This document shows, in pieces, positions 23,900-34,057 of a stretch of 64,000 bases of DNA. The stretch lies in contig JAHRBS010000001.1 of assembly GCA_024305745.1 (NCBI GenBank), forward strand, positions 3,162,001 to 3,226,000, in the 5' to 3' direction. A program made the translations under genes and the position numbers. The notes under the pieces were generated by a model. It saw nothing but the letters and a program-made list of their open reading frames with translations, was not told the origin of the DNA and made no database searches. Source of the stretch: Polyporus tsugae (Eukaryota; Basidiomycota; Agaricomycetes; Polyporales; Polyporaceae). Each line of letters starts with the position of its first letter. Within the stretch, counting starts at the first letter, position 1.

Positions 23900-26800
23900 A
23901 TGATTCCCTTTCCGCTCCCAGACCCTGATGTATTTATTTGTTCTACCAAAGAGGCGTCTCTGAAAGGTGCGAACCCTTTAGAGTGTGGTGGACAGGAATC
24001 TGTGCTTAATTCCTCTTCCAAAAATCCAAAAACATGTCAAAACAAGTTGAGTGTGCCGTCGCCCCAAATCAAGAAAATTAACACCATTCCCATCACGACA
24101 CTTGGACCCAAGTACTTCTCAGTAGTCCGAGGCACCGGTGGTCGCAGACAACTTGACATACCTTTGACAATCGAAGATCCCAAAACAGGTCGAACCCTGG
24201 GTCTGGCCGGACTAGTGGACACTGGTTGCACTGGTTTGTGCGTTCACCGCGACCTCATCCAAAAATTCGGACTCGAGATGAAGCCCTTCAATGAGGCAAT
24301 AGCTGTTTACAATGCCGACAGTTCCGAGAATAGTGGAGGCCTCATCACTCACTACGTCGAACTGTATGTACGCATCGGAGATTGCCAAGAGAAGATGCAA
24401 TTCCTAGTCACCGACCTCGGGAAAGCTGATCTGTTCCTAGGACATGAATGGATCAAACATCACAACCCAACAATCGACTGGAAAAAGAAGACTCTCGAAT
24501 TCAATCGATGCACATCTCCTTGCGAACGAGTAATAACCGATGACGAAAAGCTATTCGCTCTCAGCACCCATTCCTACTTGCATTCACGAGCTGAACAGAT
24601 CTGATGACAAAGCATCGCTATGGACCTTGCAATCAAGGACCATCAGACCAAGGCACCAAAGATGTTCAAAGAATCGGTCCCTGGACACTACCGAGACTTC
24701 ATTGACATGTTCCAAGAAAGTACGTTTGACACTCTTCCGCCGCATCAACTGTACGATCACATCATCGAACTCTTGCCCGATGCGAAGCCCTATTGCGGAA
24801 AGCTCTATTCTATGACCCTAGAGGAACAAGCAATGCTAGATGAATTCTTAGAAGAGAATGTTCGCACTGGGAGGATCCGCCATTCTAAATCTAGTTGGGG
24901 TGCACCATTCTTCTTTGTCAAGAAGAAGGATGGGAAGCTTCATCCTGTTCAGGACTATCGGAAGCTTAACTCCATGACAATAAAGAATAGCTCCCCACTG
25001 CCCCTCATTCCCGAGCTTCTCAATCGACTCAAGGGTGCAAACTACTACTCTAAGCTCGACATCTGCTGGGGTTACAACAATGTCCGCATCCAGGAAGGTC
25101 ACGAAGAACGCGCTGCATTCATTACCAATCGAGGACTCTATGAGCCTTTAGTTATGTTCTTCGGACTATGCAATTCCCCTGCCACATTCCAGATGATGAT
25201 GGACGATCTCTTCCATGACCTAGTCCTGAAAGGGAAAGTCATCGTCTATCTCGACGATATCCTCGTCTTCACCTCCACATTAGAAGAACATTGCCACGTA
25301 GTGCGACAAGTCCTTCAGATCCTTTGAAACCACCAACTTTCGTGCAAACCCGAGAAGTGTGAGTTCGAGACTCAGCGCATCGAGTATCTCGGATACATCA
25401 TCTTTCTGGGAAAAGTCGAGATGGACCCTGTCAAGGTCGCTGGCATCACCAAGTGGCCGATACCTACCGACAAAAAGCAGGTGCAGGAATTCCTTGGCTT
25501 TGTCAATTTCTACCGAAAATTCATCAAGGACTTCTCGAAGATCGCTACCCCGCTTCACCGCCTCACTGGCAATGTGGAGTGGACATGGGCTTCTGATGAA
25601 CAATCCGCATTCAATCAGCTTAAAGCTGCTGTCACCACATTCCCTGTCCTTGCCATACCCAACGACAACGACAAGCTGCGTGTCGAATGTGATGCTTCTC
25701 AATATGCGATTGGAGCTGTGCTCTCGCAATTCCAAAATGAGCAATGGAAACCTGTTGCGTACCTTTCCAAATCTCTCTCCGCTGCCGAAAAGAACTATGA
25801 CATTTGGGATCGAGAGATGTTATCAGTCATGATGTCCCTCAGCGAATGGCGTCACTTGCTACTCAGTGCCCGCCAGAAGTTTGAGATCCACAATGATCAT
25901 CGGAATCTTACGTACTTCAAGAAGTCACAAAACTTGAAGCCCCAACAAGCTCGGTGGCACGCCAAACTCCAATCCTACAACTTCGAACTCGTCCACAAAC
26001 CTGGGTCTTCCATGAAGAAGGTCAACATTCTGTCACGTCGTGCTGGACATTCCCCTGATATGTCCCAGAATGACGGAATTGTCCTTCTGAAACCGGAATA
26101 GTTCCGTGTTGCACAGATTGATGGTGTGGACACATTGCTGGATCTACTCCGTACCACAGCATCACCACATGACAAAGGCACACTACTAGAACTAGAGAAG
26201 AAGAACCCAATGTTCGAGAGATGCGAGGACGGTCTCATCTACAGGAGGGGGAAGATTGTCATTCCGGATGATGAATCACTTCGAGGACGCATCATTTGTT
26301 TGCATCACGACTCGGTCACAGCTGGACATCCTGGTCAAAACAAGACCCAAGAACTCGTTCAGCGCTCCTATTGGTGGAAAACCATCCGGAACGATGTTCG
26401 CAATTACATCAAAGGATGCTCCACATGCGCCCGAGCCAAGCCAGACAACCAGAAGCGAGCTGTGCCCTTAAATCCGAACCCTACCGCTAGTTGTAACTGG
26501 GAATATGTCTCCGTCGACATGGTACTCGGTATGCCCGAAGTCAATGGAAAGAACGCTCTTTTAGCCTTTGTCAATATAAAGTCAAAGGACTTCATTGCCA
26601 TTCCTTGCACCAACGAACTTTCCTCTCTAGGCTATGCCAATCTCCTTATCGAACACGTAGTCACAGCATATGGACTCCCACGCCGAATCTGGTCTGACCG
26701 AGGATCGAACTTTGTGTCATCCTTCATAAAGGATATGTACAAGAAACTCGGCATCTCCGGGAACCCCAGTACCGCCTATCATCCTCAGACTGATGGATAG

Positions 26801-27700
26801 ACGGAGCGCGTATATCAAGAGATCGAACTCTATCTTCGGATCTTCTTGAACCACCGGCAGACTGATTGGATTGAATGGCTCCCCTTGGCCATGTATGCTC
26901 ATTGCATCCACGTACATTCCTCCACTGGCTTCTCCCCGTACTACATGACTCATGGCTTTGAACCCTTCACCGGTGTTGAACTAAAGAAGGAGGTCGCCAA
27001 TGAATCCGCCGATCAGTTTGCAACACGGATGAAAGAAATCTCGGAGCAGGCATCTCAATCGCTCACCATCGCTAAAGAAGCCATGAAGCGCAAGTACGAT
27101 TCCCACCATCGCGAGTCCCTTGACTACCAACCTGGAGACTGCATTTACCTCTCTGCATTGAACATCACTTCCGAGCATCCAAGCAAGAAGCTTGATGACA
27201 AATGGTGGGGCCCCTTCCAAATTGAATCGAAGATTGGGGCCAGCGCCTACAAGCTCAAGCTCGGAAAGAAGCTCAAAGGACTACATCCAGCATTCAACGA
27301 GTCTCTTCTCAAATGCGCAAATCCACCATGCTTTCCGAACCAGAAGCGTGCTCCCGTTGTCGCTCCCAACATCGCTGGACAATGGCGCAAACTGGTGGAA
27401 GTGCTAGACTCTCGATGGAAACATGGTGCGCTTCAGTATCTAGTCCGCTGGGCCAAAGATGGTGTAGATGAACCACGCACGGAAAACTCGTGGTTGCTTC
27501 GAAAAGACCTTATACGGAAGTACAAACAGAAGGACCTTGCCGACGCATATCACCAAGCGAACCCCACAGCGCCACGAGAACCCATGATCGTCATCCCTGC
27601 TCGCGTAGTACAAGGATCAATGCACGACCCCGAAAGACAAGGATGGGAGAAATGGGATCGACGCTGGACAAATTGGAAAAACAAACCTACTACATCATAG
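23900..27700 (+). pseudogene. Gypsy Pol (protease-RT-RNase H-integrase-chromodomain), interrupted by stops only
   Basis: One continuous frame of 3.8 kb. Protease GLVDTGCTGL; RT FFVKKKDGKLHPVQDYRKLN and VIVYLDDILVF; RNase H-like CDASQYAIGAVLSQ; integrase with an HHCC-type zinc region (HHDS...GCSTCARAKPD) and VSVDMV, SDRGSNF, TAYHPQTDG; then KLDDKWWGPFQIESKIG and a chromodomain-like VEVLDSRWKHGALQYLVRW ... ENSWLLRKDLI. In-frame stops are at 24602 and 24605 (TGA TGA), 25325 (TGA), 26099 (TAG) and 26798 (TAG). The frame never shifts. Position and domain order mark a fungal chromovirus; the chromodomain is thought to guide integration to heterochromatin. Confidence 0.88.
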
Positions 27701-27759
27701 TATATGAACTTTACGACTCTTACGATATCATGAGGACATGAATCTTGAGGAGGGGGTCA

Positions 27760-27813
27760 TGTCACTGCTCTTCTCCTCTGCAAAGCGCCCTCTCTAGCGC
27801 CTAGCTCGTGTCA
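27760..27813 (+). repeat. Gypsy 3' LTR remnant
   Basis: Starts TGTCA right after the polypurine tract and carries the same 49 bp as the end of the 5' LTR, ending TGTCA. At 54 bp it is too short to be a whole LTR, so it is probably internally deleted. Confidence 0.55.
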
Positions 27814-29011
27814 GCTCCCCTTGTCGCACGCTCTCGCGCGATCAAGCACTTCTTGAAGTTTGTCGTTCCCCCCGTCTTGCCCTTGCTTATCAAGTGTCTC
27901 TTCTGCTCATTCATGACTCAAGCTTCTCCAACCCGAACGGCCTATTCAAGCAACTCCTGCACTGGTTCTACTTAAATAAGGTCGTCTCGTATCGCTTCGC
28001 GAACTTCAAAGTATTGGTCAGATATCAAAACATCTGCCATGAATTGTGGCGGACTTGCATCCGACAGTCTCGAGTCAAGGCTTCTCGTTCTCTTGAACTC
28101 TTCTGCCTTCAGCACGTCATACCTGATGTTTCGTACGTGGCGACTCGATCCTGTGCTCGCGAATGCCACACCACAAATCATTTGTTCTAGCCGACAGCGC
28201 TAGGACAAAAACGACGAAGCTTTGTGGCCATGGCTTCCGCACGTATCCCTACAAGAACAGATGGTGTATTGTGTGGAAGTTCTCTGGCGGGGACATGGGA
28301 CATCCGGTTCCTCCAAGTTTTAACTTGATGTTCCTTCCCCAGCCCAGCGTTACCCTGCCCAACACTCAAGCTTCACGCCCCAATGTTTGTCTCCACCTTA
28401 TGAACCCCAAGGCGAGTAGTTGATCACACTCACGCATTTTATCAGGTTCAACTTACTAGCCTGACGTTGGTGTACATTGTTTCAGGTTTGGATCGGCCTA
28501 GGAGTTTGACTTCTCCAACTTTCCAATCTCTCCCATCCTCGCCCATGTCCGGCCCGGAGAGGAATGCTTTTCGGTCCCTCCAGAGTCAACCCCCTTCCTC
28601 CACCATCGCTCTTTTTCTTCTCCTATCCAGAGCACAGAATTTCTGCCGCTCCGCGACCAAGAATGACACTCCAGCCTTTACATCGACAAGAAGGGCATTG
28701 CCTAAGCCCCGTAAAGACCATCAACTCGGCATTAATGCTGTAGAAACATGCTGGCCCCTGGATTGCACTTCCATAAGATGTACAGGACCAGGAGGACATT
28801 CGTGTATCATCATCTCGGTCGCGCTGAGCTCGCACGTACTTTACTCGCGGGTGGCCACTCCAGGACCTCCTCGCCGCAGCATATGTCGCATTCCTATCAA
28901 TCTCATGGTGCGTCCTCCAGTCGAAACAGTGCTTTCGAATTCATCTTCCCCTGTTAGTCATTCCCTCTTGACCTCCATATTGCCGGCCGCAGGGCCTCCC
29001 GTCGACTCGAC
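27814..29011. other. Spacer between gypsy element and F-box-WD40 pseudogene A
   Basis: Several short ORFs without recognisable domains. It may contain the former promoter of copy A. Confidence 0.4.
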
Positions 29012-32000
29012 ATGAATGCGCTCCAATTGCCTTGGGAAGGCATTGAGCAGGTCATCAACCATTCTGCCGACTCTGCGCAGCCTCTCTCTCACATGCCGCC
29101 AACTCCGCCCTCGCAGTTGCTGTGCAATATTTGCCGGGCTCCAGCTGAGCAGCAGCGATTATGTCTTCGCATTCATCGACTTCCTCCAGGCCAACCCAAA
29201 CCTGAAGCCCTTCGTCCACTCGATCGTCGTCTCAGCGACCTCTTTTGGGGCATCCCTCCTGTACATTCTTCCAAATCTTTCTTTGATTCATTGCGCAGGA
29301 TGACCAAAAATGCCGTCCAAAATGGCGTCAATGTGGTCATTAGATTCCCCTTCGGCCGGCGGGTCAACCGACGCTGACAGTCTACATCGAAGACGTCGAC
29401 AAGATGCAATTCTCGAGGTGCACCACTCCACTCTTGCAGGCTTCAGGCGACTCAGAACCCACATCCAAACTTTACGCCTCTCTAACATTTCCTTCTTGAC
29501 GTCCTCGGAGTTTGCACGACTACTCTTAGCGTTTACAAGCCTCACACATCTCGCCTGCTCTAATGTCAAAATCGCAATGACGGGCAATGGCGCACATCTG
29601 GAAGTGCTCAAACGACGCCTATCTGAACAAATGCAGTTGAAGACCCTAACCCTAGCTGTGAGTGTTCCCCGCTTCGTTGTTGATGCGAAAATAGAAACTG
29701 AGCTGTGGATGCAATGGTAAGTACACGGCCAGATGGCTTTTGGCGCGAGACTTAAACTGGGGCGAAATGGACGAGGCTTATCCTAGCCATTTGATGCCCA
29801 GGTTCATCGCAGGTTGTGCGGAGTGCATCGGTCGCATTTTTAAATGTAGCTTGGCCTACAGGCACAAGCTTAGCTCAACCACCCGTCATCTCAAGCTCAG
29901 CCTAACTCGCAGACACAACCCCAGCTCAAACCCCTGTTGTTTCAAGCTCAAGCTATATCTCACCAGGCGCCTAAAACCATCAATATCATGATGGTGATGG
30001 TTGAACTCGAAGTTTTCCTCGCTGGAGCCTGGAGGGAGCCCTTCTTGCCTTCTCTCCCCCATCTCCTCCTTCCGGCGGATCCGATGCACACTGTCCCCCG
30101 CCGTAAGTGTCCCTGCCTCGATCCTGGAGCCTTTGTATGGCACACTGGGCCCGAAACTCCAAGCACTTTGCTTAGAGGGGCGACATGGATGGCAACAAGC
30201 TCGCTTTCGAGCTCGTTGCCTGACGTGTCGTCTTCTGTTTGGCTGGCTTGGGGGGTCGGGCTCCGTTGTATTGTTGTGAGGCATTCTCGGGCGGCGTGTA
30301 ACGAGTCTTGGGCATAGGGGACTTGCCCCACTCCCTGTGTGTCTGAGTTCATCGCATATCCCACCTCCCATGTACTGTCCATCCAGCTGCCTCACTGTGC
30401 ATTTTGACGGCGCCAGAGTGCTGCGAGGAGTGCCATCGGATGCCTTGTTCCCGTCTTTCCCATAGATATCACATTGTAGGACGAATGTGCCGAAGGTAGA
30501 TAGTTCTTAAATATACGTACACTCCTCGATTAAAACATCCGCACAAGACCAAGCGTGAATACGAACGTGGGGGCTGCCAGTGATACGGGACCGCAGCCGG
30601 GATCCTGAACCGGTGAACAATCGGAACGTAGCAACCGCCTGCGAGGTCACGTGCCTCTCGTTTCAAGCCAGGCTCAAAACTCGGTTCATGCGGGGTATAA
30701 GTTTCTGGCGGTTTCTCCTGAGCGCAAAACTTCATAATAAGACTCAGCTTCATATCATACAACCTGAGCTTGTGCCCCAACAGCTTAAGCCTAGCTTTGT
30801 AGCGCTGCATGCCCGTGTAGATTGATCGTTCGTCTCTGACCGACCGCCACGACCCGGCCATCAGTCGGATATGTCCGGGTGCGCTGCTTCTTGACTCGCA
30901 GTTGGCGCCATCCACTGTGGAGACCCTCAGGCTAATACTGCCAGACAGTATGTGATCCTTGCTGATCCCCAAATTCCTAATCGTTTATTTTGTTCCCTTG
31001 GCGTACTAGGACGGTCAGATCTCCCATATGAGTTCAACTGGTCTCGGCTGCAATCGCTGGTCTTGCAGTCACACTCGTCGCGACTCGACGTCGACCTAGA
31101 GTTCTTGGATCGGTTTTCCGACAGTCCAATGTTGTGCGAAGTTACGTGGGAGGTGGAAGTGTCTTCTGAGGAACTCATTGAGCGCATCGCTAGACCCTAC
31201 TACGGCGTTGACTCGGTATGGAAGAACATGGAAGACGCACGGCTCAGGTTCTCCCAACCCGGATGCAAGTTCACCGTTCCGAAGATGTGTGCCGACAGCC
31301 TCTCATTCTGGGCCTGCTAGCTCGGAAAGCGCCTCCCTATATTATTTCAACGCGGCGGAATGAGGCTGGCGGGCGAAGAAGGTGACTTCTGACACATCTT
31401 TACCGTTAGAGGTAAACTGATCCACCATTCAGTCATCCCCCCTGGACACGACAACCAAGTAGAGGCTCTCGCCATTTCGCCGGACAGCAAGTGGGTGGTG
31501 AGCGGGTCTTGGGACTCGACCATCATCCTCTGGGATGCCAGCAATGGAATGATGGCCCAGCGGTGGATCGCAGCGCAGCCTTACTGCGGGCCCGTCTCGT
31601 CGCTCGCATTCTCTCCGGATAGCCGATATCTCATTTCAGGCTGCATAGACGGGAAAGTGGCGCTCTGGGATCTCAGTCAGGGCCATGCACACAAAGTCGC
31701 CATGCTTGACGGACATACCGAAACCATGCATGTGCGCGTGGTCCCCCGACGGCAATACGATTGCGACCGGATCCGAGGACAAAACCGCGCGGCTTTGGGA
31801 CGCACATACGTTCCGACTGCTATCGATCCACCGCCGATTCGAAGGGCGCATAGCTTGTCTCGCATTCTCTCCCAACGGACGCTGGCTTGCCTGCGGGTCC
31901 CCTTACCGCGAGTGTTGCGTGTTCCGTATCCTCGATATCAAGTCGGGGGCGGTCCACAAGTCCCTTACGACCTATTCAGTTGACCCGCACGACTATCAGC

Positions 32001-33327
32001 TAGTATCTTACACATTGTCTAAATCCCCTATAGTCGCCGCTTTCGACCCCGAAAGCACGCGCCTGGCTATCGCGCACTTTGGGTCATTTGCGGGGATCGT
32101 TGTCATGGACGTCAAGACGGGAAGAAGACTATCTGCCTTGAAAAGCGAAGGGCGAGGATTCATGAATGATCTTTCATTCTCACCGAATGGGAAGCTCTTA
32201 CTCGGAGTGCCAGAGGGGACGGACTCGGAGACAGTCTGTATCTGGGACGCATCCACAGGAGCCAAGGTATTCCAGCTTGTCGGGCACACCAACTTCAAGA
32301 GTGTCCGGAGAGCACGCTTCTCCTCGTGCGGCATGTACGTCGCGTCGGCGTCAAAGGATGGGACGGTGAGGTTGTGGAGGACGGGCGATGGGTCGTGCGT
32401 GGCGACGTTCTCCGAGCACAATGACTGCGTGGAGCACATCGCTTTCTCTCCGGACGGCAAGACGCTCTCGTCTGGCGCGAAGGGCGGATCGGTCGTTATT
32501 CGACACCCAGTGCATGATATCATTGCGGATGATAGTAGACAGGTCCTTCCCCAGCACGTCCGAGTCCCAGCACCCCGCGCCTTCGCCGACCGCATCATTG
32601 ACACGTTCCGTCACCCCAACAACCGTGCAAGGTTGTCGCCAGACGAGAACGAGAAGGTCGAGTCGGGCCCTGAGGAGCGCTGCCGCATACGAAACCACGA
32701 GAAGGTCTTCGGGCTCCGAGTCAAGCAGCGCATCGAAGGGGACGCGACCCGGGGCTTCGACGCCTTGAGGCTGCTGTGGCTGCGCAGGCTCATCGCTCGC
32801 ACGTCTCGCAAACGGGATCAGGAGTTCGAGAGCCCGTGGGGGAACCCTGACTCGACCTCCGAGTCCAAGGTCATCCCCATGGCCGTCGACAACCCCCCGC
32901 CAATCGTGGCGTCGCTCTCGTCTGCAACTCCCACTGAGCGCGAAGCATCGACTCGAGTTGAACGGTGGCCGTCTCAGGCTCGTGAGGTTGAGGAGACCGC
33001 AATATGCGGGGGCGGCACAAGCCATGCCGAAAGTCGAGCTCGAGGAGGACATGGAGGGCTGCCACACCAGTCACGGTCCCTCCGCCAAGCCGCTACTGGA
33101 CAAGGAGGTCCGGGGTGGTGAAAGGACCTGGTGCGTGGAGGCGCGATTCAGAGAATCCGTGGGCGAGTTGGCTAACGCGATACAATGTGTGCCGCAGGTG
33201 GACCAAGATTCCGAAGGTGATCGCGGTGAACGGTCCGAGTCGTCGCACCTTGCGGCAGGTCGTGCGCCGCATGCGGAAGTACTACGAGGTGCTGAAGAGG
33301 CGCGGGGCTTCTGTGTCAATGTCTTGA
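29012..33327 (+). pseudogene. F-box-WD40 family copy A, pseudogene
   Basis: Start MNALQLPWEGIEQVINHSA (29012). A frameshift within the F-box near 29070 moves to another frame (LRSLSLTCRQLRPRS), which later stops at 29301. The LRR-like part follows (LAGFRRLRTHIQTLRL; LLLAFTSLTHLAC; LKRRLSEQMQLKTLTL), then a ~1.15 kb insertion, then SRLQSLVLQ and a premature stop at 31318. The WD40 part starts after a family-conserved intron (VEALAISPDSKWVVSG) and is frameshifted near 31728 by an extra GC dinucleotide relative to copies C and D. It resumes as CAWSPDGNTIATGSEDKTAR and runs through blades ending CVEHIAFSPDGKTLSSGA. A long tail (PKVELEEDMEG) and the conserved C-terminal exon (WTKIPKVIAVN...GASVSMS, stop 33325) follow. 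About 270 bp of 3' flank is also shared with copy D. Confidence 0.85.
29716..30860. mobile_element. Unclassified ~1.15 kb insertion in pseudogene A
   Basis: The paralogs C and D have only a 65-68-nt intron between the LRR-like exon and the APSTVE exon. Here those parts are ~1.15 kb apart. The interior carries repeated AAGCTCA/AGCTCAA motifs near its left end (29845-29965) and related GCTTAAG/AGCTTGTG motifs near its right end (30740-30800) in opposite orientation. That is consistent with a non-autonomous element with subterminal repeats. No transposase or clear terminal repeat was found. Confidence 0.45.
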
Positions 33328-34057
33328 CAGCATCGGCCCTAGAGCAATTGGAGGGGATGCCGAGTCGGGACACTGCAACTTTCGGGCGCGAGGTGGATGG
33401 GGGAGGCCCAGGAGGAGAGGACATGACGGGTATACAGCGGGAGTGGTTCAGAGTGGCGTAGCGAGCCTATCACAAGAACTGGCCGGCTGTTTCAGCGGGA
33501 GAGGAGAATGGAACGCTGATGACGTGCCTGGCATTCTACGAATAGACTTGTTGAGTTGTGTTCGACGGTGTTCGTTAATTTATGTATGTCTGTGAATCTC
33601 GTACGCATCGATCCCTCAAACCGCATGGATGGGAGTCCTGGAGAACAAGCGAGGAGAGTAAAGAACGGGAGAGGGACCGAGCGGTGTGACGAGCCCATCG
33701 TGAGAGCTATCCGAGGGGTTCAGCGGGAGCGAAGAACCGCAAGCTGGCGTTCTGTCTCGTATCCTGCAAATAGAGTTACCGAGTTGTGTTTGAAAGGTTG
33801 CCTGAATGCATGGGTGAGTCGGCAACGTAATGGTTTAACGCATTGATACAATGACAATTGAAGATCGTCGATCAAGCCGCATATAACTAGCCCTAGACCA
33901 ACAAGGATAGATGTCACAGTAAATGTGCTTGTGCGAAACACAACTGCCAAGTATTACTTACTTCGCAAGGTACTTGGGACTGCCAGTGAATGAGGGCGCA
34001 TTGGAGATACCCGCTGCCAACGCTCCGAGGCTGTGTTACGACGCTTGTCGGGCTCCG
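33328..34057. other. 3' flank of copy A with a partial internal duplication
   Basis: The first ~270 bp match the 3' flank of copy D (56.0-56.25 kb, reverse complement). A second, weaker copy of part of it recurs at ~33690-33800 (GTTCAGCGGGAG...GAGTTGTGTT). No gene seen beyond that. Confidence 0.5.

Larger units (their letters stand above)
14052..27813 (+). mobile_element. Ty3/gypsy retrotransposon (chromovirus), split by a copia element
   Basis: The order gag - protease - RT - RNase H - integrase - chromodomain identifies Ty3/gypsy. A polypurine tract (GAGGAGGGGG, ~27748-27757) precedes the 3' LTR remnant. The gypsy gag-side ORF is interrupted at 14774/20974 by the copia element, and joining these points restores one frame. 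The left boundary is uncertain: a TATA-like aatatataag (~14129) suggests the 5' LTR covers at least ~14.06-14.27 kb, abutting the mariner-like element. Full-length LTR pairing cannot be shown. Confidence 0.8.

Noticed and set aside
16166..27700. Recoded stop codons (suppression) in the two retroelements
   Set aside because: Host genes in the window use all three stops normally, the stops fall at scattered positions in both elements, and the copia RT also has a frameshift. Mutational decay explains all.
27760..27813. 54-bp sequence as a complete gypsy LTR
   Set aside because: Far too short for an LTR, and the 5' side has a TATA-like signal outside the shared 49 bp. Better explained as an internally deleted 3' LTR.
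31450..33120. WD40 region of copy A as an independent NLR-type (NACHT-WD40) gene
   Set aside because: No NACHT or NB-ARC P-loop upstream. The upstream exons match the F-box/LRR part of copies C and D.
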